From assembly GCA_035547915.1 (NCBI GenBank), contig DASZTS010000008.1:1-32746 (forward strand): DNA of 32,746 bases. Direction: 5' to 3'. The DNA comes from DASSFG01 sp035547915 (GTDB lineage: Bacteria; Planctomycetota; Planctomycetia; Pirellulales; JAICIG01). A program made the translations under genes and the position numbers. The notes beneath the pieces are model-generated. The model was given only the letters and a program-made list of their open reading frames with translations. It was not told the DNA's origin and did not search any database. Positions 17,621 to 29,196 of this stretch are shown here, in pieces (position 1 is the first letter of the stretch; the number at the start of each line of letters is the position of its first letter).

Positions 17621-18214
17621 ATGGCGGTGGATGCTACGGACATGAAACGCAACACGGTGCACTGGCTCACCGACTCGCTGAGTAAACTCGTCGGACGGAT
17701 CTCCTTCGCCGGGCGGTCTTCCGCGGCGCAACCCACTCGGCGCCTCGCCTCGCTGACCATTCTTTGGTCGGCGGACGGAAATACGATCGAGGAATCGCCC
17801 GGAAGAGATTCTGGGACTGACCGTAGCGGGCGCCGGCCACACCCCGCGCGGTTGTTCGACGACCGACTTCGCATGCGGATCATGCAAGCGTTTCGCCAAC
17901 ACGAACACAAGGTGGCCTGCCGCGGCGGCGACTTCTATTTCTTCGGCATGCTCGCCGAAGTCGAGAAGAGCTGGCGCGCCAAGCAGGGCGCTGCGCAGCA
18001 CCGGGTCCCTCGCGGCACTTCGCGCTTTACCGATCCGACCGTCGACCGTTTCTTCGTCTGCCCCGACTACGAGATGCTCGAATTCTTGGACACGTGTTTT
18101 GCCACCCGTGCCATGCGCTCGAATTCGTCCGCCGCCGAAGCCGCCCAGACCATCAATCGCTGCCTGGAAGAAGCCATCATCGGCGCCGCGCTTCGGCAGC
18201 TCGACCGTCGGTAG
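17621..18214 (+). CDS. Hypothetical protein
   Basis: A protein of about 197 residues with no recognised family and no membrane helix. The first 90 residues are low in hydrophobics and Ser/Arg-rich. The second half looks like a folded domain: RLRMRIMQAFRQHEHKVACRGGDFYFFGMLAEVE, RFFVCPDYEMLEFLDTCFATRAM, and a helical end. The start is uncertain: ATG 17621 follows GAGGG too closely, ATG 17582 has no ribosome site, and ATG 17642 is also possible. The gene lies 47 bases after the cyanophycin synthetase stop on the same strand and could be in that operon. An antisense frame also runs through here, but its protein is Arg/Gly-rich and less convincing. Confidence 0.5.
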   Translation: MAVDATDMKRNTVHWLTDSLSKLVGRISFAGRSSAAQPTRRLASLTILWSADGNTIEESPGRDSGTDRSGRRPHPARLFDDRLRMRIMQAFRQHEHKVACRGGDFYFFGMLAEVEKSWRAKQGAAQHRVPRGTSRFTDPTVDRFFVCPDYEMLEFLDTCFATRAMRSNSSAAEAAQTINRCLEEAIIGAALRQLDRR

Positions 18215-18254
18215 TGCTCGCCCACGAACTCGACGATTACCGTTGTCCGGTTTC

Positions 18255-18431
18255 CAAGCGCCCAGAAGATCTCCAGCGCCTGCGGCTCGACCGGCTTCGC
18301 CAAGTGATGATCGAAACCGGCTTCGGCGGTTCGATGGCGATCCTCCTCCTGTCCCCATCCGGTGACGGCCACGAGCCGGTCTTTCCTTGGCTCGGGCACT
18401 GGCGCAGACGGCGGGCCACCGGGAAATCTCG
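18255..18431 (-). pseudogene. Remnant of a receiver (REC) domain
   Basis: Read leftward, one frame has RLVAVTGWGQEEDRHRTAEAG, then FDHHLAKPVEPQALEIFWAL, the typical last third of a receiver domain with the switch Thr and the conserved Lys of KPVEP. The segment before it, VARRLRQCPSQGK, which should sit just upstream in the same protein, is in a different frame, so a frameshift separates them. The phospho-acceptor region (LLDIGLP) is not found upstream. No start or stop fits an intact gene. It resembles the C-terminal receivers of hybrid kinases. Confidence 0.7.
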
Positions 18432-18727
18432 ACCCGCCTCGACGACGATGGCAAGAGCCGAGGTCCGTGGCGGCTACGTCCCGGCTGCCGCGATCTACTC
18501 GGCCGAATTGTGGCTGGTGGCGGTGCCGTGGCCGAAGATAGGTTAGACTGATAACCGATGCGGACGGGTATCGAGGTGCTCGCGACACCCCTCGAATCTA
18601 AGTGATGCGCGAACTAAGGTCGACGACCTTTCCGGAAACTTGCCATGGACATGGAGCGTCCAGCCGATGACCAACATCGATGTCAGAGTTCTGACGGCTC
18701 TGAGCATATTCATTGCGGAAGATCCGC
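18432..18727. other. Intergenic stretch, no gene seen
   Basis: It holds GTCAGA-GT-TCTGAC, a perfect 6+6 palindrome at 18682-18695, and an inverted TCGAGG/CCTCGA pair near 18570-18595, both downstream of the permease gene. A 57-codon leftward frame (18713-18543) starts 14 bases after the permease stop but has no good ribosome site, and I do not call it a gene. Confidence 0.35.
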
Positions 18728-19969
18728 TCAGGCGGGCGCGAGCCATTGGAGCCAGGCTATGCCGAGAAGGGTGGTGAGGAGCGTGAGGGGGACGCCGACT
18801 TTGAGATATTCGAGGAAGCCGATTTCGGCGCCGGAACGGCGGGCGCTTTCGACCACGATCAGGTTCGCGACCGAACCGACCAAGGTGAGATTGCCGGCGA
18901 GGGTGCTCGACATCGAGAGGGCCAACCAGGCCGACTCTTGTTGAGGAAGGGTCTCGATCAACGGTTTGAAGAGGAGCACGGCTGGCACATTCGAGACGAT
19001 ATTGGAGAAGACGAGCGCGAGCCCGCTGATCATGGGGACCGGTGTGCGCCGCAACCAGGGCCAGTCCTCGATCCCCCAGGTGCGCACGACGTTCGCTTCG
19101 AACGTGTGCACGACCACGAACAGACCGGTGAACATCACGAGCAGCGGCCAATCGACGGCGCGATAGATCCTTTCTGGCCGCAGGCGGCTGAGCATCATCA
19201 CGCCCGCCGCTGACAGCGCGACCAGTGCGATCGGGTAGCCCGCGAAGAACAGCCCGACGGTGATGAGCGTCACCAACACGCTCTTGGCCAGCAGCGGGCG
19301 ATGCACATGGATGCGGCGCGGTACGAAGGATGGGCTGGCCGACGCCGACGTCAGTTGCTTGCGATAGAGGCAGGCCACGATGACGAACGTGATCGCCAGG
19401 CCGACCAGGGCGATCGGAGCGAGCCGGGCGCAGAATCGCATGTACGAGATGCCCGACAGCGAGCCGATGATGATGTTCTGTGGGTTGCCCGTGATCGTGG
19501 CCACGGAGCCGACATTCGACGCCGTCGCCAGCCCGATCAGGTAGGGGGACGGCGGTCGCCCGAGCCGCTGGCAGAGCCTGACCACGAGAGGAGTCAGCGC
19601 GACGCAGACCACGTCATTCACGAGGAACGCCGACAGCACGCCCGAGAGGACGATCGTCATGGCGAGCAGGGTCAACGGCGCGTGAAAATGTTCGGCGATT
19701 CTTTCGGTGGCCAGCCCGAAGAACCCCGACAGGTTGAGGTAAGCCACGACCACCATCATGCCGAACAGCAAGACGATCGTTTGATATTCGACCGCGCGGG
19801 CCGCCGTCGGCAGGTCGATCAGACCGGCGGCCAGCATCGCCGCGGCACCGACGAGCGCGATTCCTGCCCGGTCGATACGCAAGCCGGGCACCTCGCCGAT
19901 CGCCAGCCCCAGATAGGTCGATACGAAAAGGAGCGTCGTCAGCCAGGTCGTCGCTTCGGCGGAGATCAT
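18728..19969 (-). CDS. Anion permease, ArsB/NhaD-SLC13 (ion transporter) superfamily
   Basis: A 413-residue membrane protein with about 11 helices. It has two matched halves, each with a conserved N-x-x-(S/T) turn: LATASNVGSVATITGNPQNI (about 150-169) in the first half and SMSSTLAGNLTLVGSVANLI (about 365-384) in the second. These are the ion- and substrate-binding hairpins of this superfamily. FLVNDVVCVALTPLVV (about 115-130) is also typical. The substrate (arsenite, citrate, sulfate, sodium/proton exchange or other) cannot be told. No arsenic resistance genes are nearby. The ATG at 19969 has AGGA only two bases upstream, so initiation is unclear. The upstream PGPGW gene is on the same strand, 130 bases away. 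Confidence 0.8.
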   Translation of the reverse strand: MISAEATTWLTTLLFVSTYLGLAIGEVPGLRIDRAGIALVGAAAMLAAGLIDLPTAARAVEYQTIVLLFGMMVVVAYLNLSGFFGLATERIAEHFHAPLTLLAMTIVLSGVLSAFLVNDVVCVALTPLVVRLCQRLGRPPSPYLIGLATASNVGSVATITGNPQNIIIGSLSGISYMRFCARLAPIALVGLAITFVIVACLYRKQLTSASASPSFVPRRIHVHRPLLAKSVLVTLITVGLFFAGYPIALVALSAAGVMMLSRLRPERIYRAVDWPLLVMFTGLFVVVHTFEANVVRTWGIEDWPWLRRTPVPMISGLALVFSNIVSNVPAVLLFKPLIETLPQQESAWLALSMSSTLAGNLTLVGSVANLIVVESARRSGAEIGFLEYLKVGVPLTLLTTLLGIAWLQWLAPA

Positions 19970-20099
19970 GATCCTCGTTCATCGGACTTCGGAAACGCGC
20001 GGTCTGTTGCTGATACCGTGCAGCCGCGATCCGCAATATCGGCGGCAAGTGGGACCGGACGCAAGCCGGGTACCGCACGAACGTGAACAGCCCGGGCGA

Positions 20100-20390
20100 C
20101 TAATTCTCGGTCTGACCGCGTACACGTTCGATGGCCGAGCGCAGTTGGGGTATGCGATGGGCGACGCGATCGAGGAGCCGGGCGAAGAAAGGCACGTCGG
20201 GCGAGAGGATGACCATACCCCAAGCGATGAACACCCACCCCGGTATGATCGGCAACGGCACCCCGACGAGGCCGAACAAGAGCAAGCCCCAGCCAGTAAG
20301 CTGGCGACCGAACTTCCAGCGCCCCAGCCGACCCAGTCGCTTTACGGGGCTGCGCGGATCGGCATTGTTCGGTGGGCTAGGATCGTCCAT
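20100..20390 (-). CDS. Small membrane protein, PGPGW/DUF454-like
   Basis: A 96-residue protein with a Pro-rich polar start and one or two membrane helices at about 30-60: RQLTGWGLLLFGLVGVPLPI and IPGWVFIAWGMVILS. The segment G-x-P-L-P-I-I-P-G-W is the mark of PGPGW-type transmembrane proteins. The C-terminal part (FFARLLDRVAHRIPQLRSAI) is amphipathic. The function is unknown. The ATG at 20390 is ten bases after a TACAAT box, so the mRNA may be nearly leaderless. It is divergent from the DJ-1/PfpI gene. Confidence 0.7.
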   Translation of the reverse strand: MDDPSPPNNADPRSPVKRLGRLGRWKFGRQLTGWGLLLFGLVGVPLPIIPGWVFIAWGMVILSPDVPFFARLLDRVAHRIPQLRSAIERVRGQTEN

Positions 20391-20400
20391 GGATATCGAA

Positions 20401-20406
20401 ATTGTA
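20401..20406 (-). promoter_or_regulatory. Putative -10 element TACAAT before the PGPGW gene
   Basis: Read leftward, TACAAT ends ten bases before the ATG at 20390, predicting a leader of about four bases. It is preceded by CCCCG, as is the TACAAT at 24551-24556. No Shine-Dalgarno sequence is present. Confidence 0.4.
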
Positions 20407-20474
20407 CGGGGGCGGGAAAGCGGACAACCGCGGACACGGCCGATCGGGCGGATGACGACTCGGGAGGCACGTTC

Positions 20475-20480
20475 TACAAT
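20475..20480 (+). promoter_or_regulatory. Putative -10 element TACAAT before the DJ-1/PfpI gene
   Basis: TACAAT predicts a start at about 20487, giving a leader of about 23 bases that contains AAGGGA before the ATG at 20510. No clear -35 box. Confidence 0.4.
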
Positions 20481-20509
20481 GGGGCGGTTCGAGCACAAGG
20501 GAGATCACG

Positions 20510-21049
20510 ATGCCAGACAACGAACGCCCCTTGGCGGGCCGGCGACTGTTGATGTTCGTCGACGATATCTACGAGGACCTGGAGCTCTGGTATCCGAAGC
20601 TGCGCATGATCGAAGCCGGCGCGGAAGTCGTTGTGGCCGGGCCGGAGGCCAAGCACAGATACAGCGGAAAGCACAGTTATCCGTGCGTCTCCGACGCCGC
20701 CATCCGCGATGTCCGGTCGGCCGATTTTCATGGCGTGATCGTGCCGGGCGGATTCATGCCCGACAAGCTCCGCCGCGAGCCGCGGGTGCTCGAACTGGTG
20801 CGAGATTTCGCCGGATCGAACAGGCTGGTGGCCGCCATCTGCCACGGCGGGTGGGTTCCGATCTCGGCCGGCGTGTATCGGGGTGTGCGGGTCACGGGCT
20901 CGCCCGGCATCAAGGACGACCTGATCAATGCCGGCGCGAAGTGGGAAGACGCCGCGGTGGTCGTCGATCGGCATTTCGTCTCCAGCCGCAAGCCCGACGA
21001 CTTGCCCGATTTCTGCCGCTCGATCTTGCGGGTGCTGATCGACACATGA
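20510..21049 (+). CDS. DJ-1/PfpI family protein
   Basis: A 179-residue protein of the DJ-1/PfpI (class I glutamine amidotransferase-like) fold. The nucleophile elbow is AAICHGGW with C111 followed by H112. The acidic residue that normally activates the Cys is E22 in DIYEDLELWYP, and GVIVPGGFMPDKLR (75-88) is the usual VPGG loop. Members of the PfpI group are proteases, glyoxalases or deglycases that mend glycated proteins and nucleotides; the exact activity cannot be read from the sequence. AAGGGA precedes the ATG, and the stop overlaps the next start (ATGA), so the two genes are translated together. Confidence 0.88.
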   Translation: MPDNERPLAGRRLLMFVDDIYEDLELWYPKLRMIEAGAEVVVAGPEAKHRYSGKHSYPCVSDAAIRDVRSADFHGVIVPGGFMPDKLRREPRVLELVRDFAGSNRLVAAICHGGWVPISAGVYRGVRVTGSPGIKDDLINAGAKWEDAAVVVDRHFVSSRKPDDLPDFCRSILRVLIDT

Positions 21050-21636
21050 GCGTGAACACCGGCCGGCGGGTTCTGCTCGTGCGCCATGGCTCGGTGGCGA
21101 CGTGCTACGACGGCGTCTGCTACGGCCGCAGCGATGTGGAACTGAGCGACGACGGTTGGCAACAAAGCCGGGCGCTCGCCCAAGAGTTGGCCGCGCTGCC
21201 GATCACGCACCTGTTTCACAGCGGTCTCGTGCGGGCCCGATCGCTGGCCGAACTGATCGCCACGGAACGCGGCATCGCGGCGACCCTCGATCCCAGGTTG
21301 GCCGAGTTCAACTTCGGCCAATGGGAGCTGCGCAGGTGGCAAGCGATCTTCGAGGAGGTGGGCGATGCGTTGGCGGAAGTGGTCAAAGCACCGGAGACCT
21401 TTCGTCCGCCGTCGGGCGAGACGGCCCACGAGCTGCGCGATCGGGTGTTGGGTTGGTATCGTGAACTGCCAGCGAAGGGCCTCATCGTGGCCGTTGCACA
21501 CGGCGGACCGATCGCCGCGCTACGCGGCACGCTGGCCGGCGCGTCGGCTTCGCAATGGCCCGCTCTCATTCCGTTGCACGGGCAATGGGTGGAACTCGAT
21601 GAGACGGCCACCGGCGCCGCCGCGGCGCTGCCGTGA
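21046..21636 (+). CDS. Histidine phosphatase family protein (phosphoglycerate mutase-like)
   Basis: A 196-residue protein of the histidine phosphatase superfamily. LVRHGS (11-16) gives the phospho-accepting His H14. The Arg in HSGLVRARSLAEL, the Glu of LAEFNFGQWE (about 85-94) and the second His in VAVAHGGPIAALRG complete the catalytic set. YGRSDVELSDDGWQQS is the usual loop after RHG. The closest named relatives are small CobC/GpmB-like phosphatases, but the substrate is unknown. It starts in an ATGA overlap with the DJ-1/PfpI gene and is convergent, seven bases away, with the hybrid kinase gene. Confidence 0.9.
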   Translation: MSVNTGRRVLLVRHGSVATCYDGVCYGRSDVELSDDGWQQSRALAQELAALPITHLFHSGLVRARSLAELIATERGIAATLDPRLAEFNFGQWELRRWQAIFEEVGDALAEVVKAPETFRPPSGETAHELRDRVLGWYRELPAKGLIVAVAHGGPIAALRGTLAGASASQWPALIPLHGQWVELDETATGAAAALP

Positions 21637-21643
21637 GCGCCGT

Positions 21644-24511
<2,868 letters not shown>

Positions 24512-24550
24512 GATCGCGCCCTCGGGGAAGCTATCGCCCTCGCTACTGTC

Positions 24551-24556
24551 ATTGTA
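24551..24556 (-). promoter_or_regulatory. Putative -10 element TACAAT before the hybrid kinase gene
   Basis: Read leftward the box is preceded by CCCCG and predicts a start at about 24544, giving a leader of about 33 bases. GAGGGCG, seven bases before the ATG, may be the ribosome site. Confidence 0.35.
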
Positions 24557-25556
24557 CGGGGCGGCGTCTACTGTCCCCCAATGATTCGGCTTTTGATTGG
24601 CGGGGCAGTACAACGAAAGTCGTGCCAGAAGTCCACAAAGAATGGGGTAGCTTGGTTAAATTAGGCGAACCGAAGGTGTTGCGGTGATGCTGTTTTACGA
24701 CCGGCTTTTGGCCAGCCGCGAGGTCAAATAGCTCGATAGGGCCAGGTCGAGCGTCTGGTCGGTGCGTATCTGCACGTAGTCGATGCGATGGGCCCGACAG
24801 CCTTGCCGCAGTTCGTGGACAAACCGCTCGAATTCCGCCAGATAACCTTTGCGCAGTGAGCGCGGGTCGGCCAGCAATTCGGGCCAGCCCTCCAGCCCCT
24901 TGAACAAGGTCGGCTGGCGGAAGGGAAAATCGAGCTCGGCCGGGTCGAGTACGTGGAACAGGATCACCTCGTGGCGGCGGTGCCGTAGGTGTTTGAGGCC
25001 GGCGAGCATGGCCGGCACGTCGTCGAAGAAATCGCTCAGCACGACCACCACGCCGCGCTTCTTCAAGCGCTCGGCGAGATCGTGAAAGATCGCCCCGCTG
25101 GCCGTCTTGCGCTCGGGCCGCGATTGGTCCATCACGTGGAGCAGTTGCTTCAGGTGCGACGGATTGCTGCTGGCCCGCACGAGCGCCCGCACCTCGTTAT
25201 CGAACGTGACCAGGCCTACGCTGTCTTGCTGCTGTAGGACGAGGTAGGCCAGGGCGGCCGCCACACACTGTGCATATTCGAGCTTCGAGAGCGCCGCGTC
25301 TTCACTGCGATAGCGCATGCTCTCGCTGGTGTCGAGCACCAGGTGGCTGACGAGGTTGGTCTCTTCCTCGTACTGCTTGAGATAGAACTTGTCGGTCTTG
25401 CCGAACACCTTCCAATCGACGTAGCGCAGATCGTCGCCCGGCACATACTCGCGATGCTCGGCGAACTCGATGGAGAAGCCATGGTAGGGGCTGCGGTGCA
25501 GGCCCGACACATAGCCTTCCACGATCATCCGCGCACGCAGCTCCAAGCCCTGGAGC

Positions 25557-26612
<1,056 letters not shown>

Positions 26613-26675
26613 TTTTTGCTATTCTCGTGGCAATTCGGGGAGGGAATGAGGTTTCACGACGCGGTGCGTCGGCGC

Positions 26676-28952
26676 TCATGGTCGGCGCACCACACTCCGC
26701 GGGAACCGGTCTGATGGGCCGCTCTGGCTCGATCGCCCATCCAAGATCGACAACTTGCGCTCGACGGTCGGGGAGACGGCGGGGGAGGTCGATTCGGGGC
26801 TGAAGGCGATGAGCCGGTCGTGCGAGGCCACGAGCAACGAATCACCGGCCGGAAACAGGTTGCCGCCGACCGCGCCGCGCACGTGCAAGTCGATCGGTTC
26901 GAGCTGACGATCGGCCCGCTGATCGAACACGTAGATCTTATCCCATGTCGGCCAGTAGACCTTGTCGTCGGCGATCAGGCCGCGACCCAGCCCCTTGGGC
27001 GAGCCCCCTTCGGGAAAACACTCGGTGCCGGGTGCGCCGGGCGGCGAGACGATCTTGCCGCGCAGTGCGTCGATCCACCACAGCTTGTCGCCGCTGGCCA
27101 CCAGCCGGCCGCCGCTCACGCCCAACAGGTGGACGGCATCTTCGGGAAAGTCCGTCTGCCACAGAAGCTGCCCGGTGGGCGCGTCGAGGGCCAGCACCCA
27201 CGCGCTGTCGGCCGGCGCCACATACACCATCCCGTGATCGTAGACACACGGTGTCAGATCGCGATAGAAATGTTTCGATCGCTTATTCAAATCCACCTGA
27301 CCCGCCCGCGGATAGCGGGTGATCCATTGCACGACACCGTCGCGCGTGTCGAGCGCGGCGACGGCCCCCAGGTTGGTGTTGCAATACAGCACGCCGGCGT
27401 GCAGCGTGAGCAGGTTGTGGGTGATCTCCTCCTGTCCCTGGGCCGGCGTCTCGGCGCCGCAGATCAGCCGCCGCCATTTGAGACGGCCGCGCTCGGGATC
27501 GAAACACGCCACGTATTGTTGCGGCCGCACACCGCTGCGCCGCATGGCCACATACACGCCGTCGCCGTCGACGACCGGCGAGCCCTCGAAGGCCCAGCTC
27601 CGATCGCGTTCGTCTTCTTCGTTGGCGTCCGACACGTTCCAGATGAGGCTCCCCTCGTCGTCCAGGTCGAGACAGACCAGGTGGCTCCGCTTAGGCAGGA
27701 TCGGCGCATCGCTGGTGCGGCTCGTGAGCGGACTGCCCAGCCGCGCATAGACCCGTCGGTCGCGGACGGTCAGCGTGCAACGCGGCGCACCCATGGCGCC
27801 GACGCGTCCGTTGTCGCCCGGGTCGGACCGTTCGCCCGGCAATTTATAGAACCAGGCCTGGTCGGAGCTCTCGGCCCACAGCGGCTCGCCCGTGGCTCGA
27901 TCGTAGGCCCGCACGTCGTCGATCGTGTTGACCAGCACGAGGTTGTCGACGATCACCGGGTGATAGCTCAACAGTTGGTCGCGCTTCTCGGCCACGCGCC
28001 GCGACCCGGCCGTGCTACTGGCCTCCGCCGCCGACAGCTCGGGCAGGCCCGCCTCCCAGGCGATCGCTCCCACGTCGAGCGGCTTGGGCAAGACCTTGTC
28101 GCGCTCCAGCGATCCGCCGAACGTCGGCCATTGTCGGTCGACGCGCTCGGCCGGCCAGCCGGCGCCCTCGCTGAGCAGTTCGTCTAGGAACTCGACATAG
28201 TTGATCTCGCGGCCACCCATCCTTCCCCGCGCCGCGCCACACTCGCGGCGAAAGATTTCGAGGTCGTGGCGGGCCAATTCGAACTCTCCCTCCAAGACCG
28301 TCGCCAACAACAGACGGGCCCGCACCGCCGCTCGGTCCAAGTCGGTATCGGGATAGAGCAGCCAGCCCACCACCGGCGGCGCGCGGAGGGCCCAATAATC
28401 GGGCGGCAGGATGCGCTTCCAATAGCCGCGGGCCTCCCCCGTATTGCCCGCCTCGAGCGCCAGATCGCCCAGCGCCAACAGGGCATTGTCGCCCCAGGTG
28501 CTGCAAAAGAATTGCCGCACGACGTGCCGCAAGGCTTCGGCGTCGCGCCGGCGCATCCCCTCGTCGTACCAGCGGCGAGCCTGGCTATCGACCCGCTCGC
28601 GATAGAGTTGGATGGCCTCGGGCGGCAGCGCCGCGAGTTGCAAGTGGCAGTAATCGCGCACGTTGACGAAATACCACGGAGAGACGGGCAGCAGCCGCCC
28701 TCCATGCGTCTCGGGCACCTGCCACAGGATCTCGACGGCCTCGTCCCACTGCTCGTTGGCGACGAATGCTTTGACCTGTTCCAGGTGGGTGCGCGTGGCG
28801 GCGTCGGCTTCGTCGACCTGGAGGGCGTCCGACAGATCGAGCCGGGGGGCGAAGGGGCCATGTGCCGCGGCCGGCCAAACAGAGAGGACGCCGAGCAGGA
28901 TACCGGCGGCGACCGCCAGTCCTACCGCTCGCCCGCCGACGCCCAGGCACAT
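26676..28952 (-). CDS. Secreted PQQ-type beta-propeller protein with helical-repeat N-terminus
   Basis: A 758-residue exported protein. The signal peptide is at about 1-31 (hydrophobic core AVGLAVAAGILLGVLSVW, cleavage near AAA-HG). Residues 45-260 are helical, TPR-like (VKAFVANEQWDEAVEILWQVPE; ALLALGDLALEAGNTGEARGYWKRILP). From about 290 it is a quinoprotein-type propeller with repeated blades such as VRAYDRATGEPLWA, YVACFDPERGRLKWRRL, VAALDTRDGVVQWITR and VLALDAPTGQLLWQT, each ending in W. No dehydrogenase active-site motif was found, so it is more likely a scaffold or binding protein like BamB than an enzyme. Start ATG 28952 has GAAGGA eight bases upstream. A large in-frame extension upstream is antisense to the hydrolase gene and was rejected. 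It is probably the first gene of a run with MoxR and DUF58. Confidence 0.85.
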   Translation of the reverse strand: MCLGVGGRAVGLAVAAGILLGVLSVWPAAAHGPFAPRLDLSDALQVDEADAATRTHLEQVKAFVANEQWDEAVEILWQVPETHGGRLLPVSPWYFVNVRDYCHLQLAALPPEAIQLYRERVDSQARRWYDEGMRRRDAEALRHVVRQFFCSTWGDNALLALGDLALEAGNTGEARGYWKRILPPDYWALRAPPVVGWLLYPDTDLDRAAVRARLLLATVLEGEFELARHDLEIFRRECGAARGRMGGREINYVEFLDELLSEGAGWPAERVDRQWPTFGGSLERDKVLPKPLDVGAIAWEAGLPELSAAEASSTAGSRRVAEKRDQLLSYHPVIVDNLVLVNTIDDVRAYDRATGEPLWAESSDQAWFYKLPGERSDPGDNGRVGAMGAPRCTLTVRDRRVYARLGSPLTSRTSDAPILPKRSHLVCLDLDDEGSLIWNVSDANEEDERDRSWAFEGSPVVDGDGVYVAMRRSGVRPQQYVACFDPERGRLKWRRLICGAETPAQGQEEITHNLLTLHAGVLYCNTNLGAVAALDTRDGVVQWITRYPRAGQVDLNKRSKHFYRDLTPCVYDHGMVYVAPADSAWVLALDAPTGQLLWQTDFPEDAVHLLGVSGGRLVASGDKLWWIDALRGKIVSPPGAPGTECFPEGGSPKGLGRGLIADDKVYWPTWDKIYVFDQRADRQLEPIDLHVRGAVGGNLFPAGDSLLVASHDRLIAFSPESTSPAVSPTVERKLSILDGRSSQSGPSDRFPRSVVRRP

Positions 28953-29040
28953 GTCGAAAATCCTTCCCTCTAAGCGATCACCCGGCGACGCGGAACCTAG
29001 CCTGCGCAATCGGTCGGCGCGGTTTCGCGCCGCCGTAGTT

Positions 29041-29046
29041 AGTATA
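29041..29046 (-). promoter_or_regulatory. Putative -10 element TATACT upstream of the propeller gene
   Basis: On the minus strand the hexamer is identical to the gnd -10 box and predicts a start at about 29034, 82 bases before the propeller ATG. It lies in the 244-base divergent region shared with the hydrolase gene. No good -35 box. Confidence 0.3.
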
Positions 29047-29196
29047 GGTGTCCAAAGGGGTTGGGAAAAGAACGAATTGACTTCTCCGGTCGGTGCGCCA
29101 CAATGGAACCATCCCCTGTCGAGACCGGCGTTCGCCCGGTCGGCGCCGCAAGTTCGAGCTTGTGCGCACGTGAACGGTAGATCGAGAGAGGCTGGC

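Noticed and set aside
17609..18588. Leftward frames through the hypothetical gene at 17621-18214
   Set aside because: Only the part at 18255-18431 has recognisable receiver sequence; the rest is Arg/Gly-rich and the rightward frame is more protein-like.
18543..18713. 57-codon leftward frame just after the permease gene (starts MNMLRAVRTLTSMLVIGW)
   Set aside because: Tempting signal-like start, but no ribosome site and the rest is not protein-like. Kept only as a remark.
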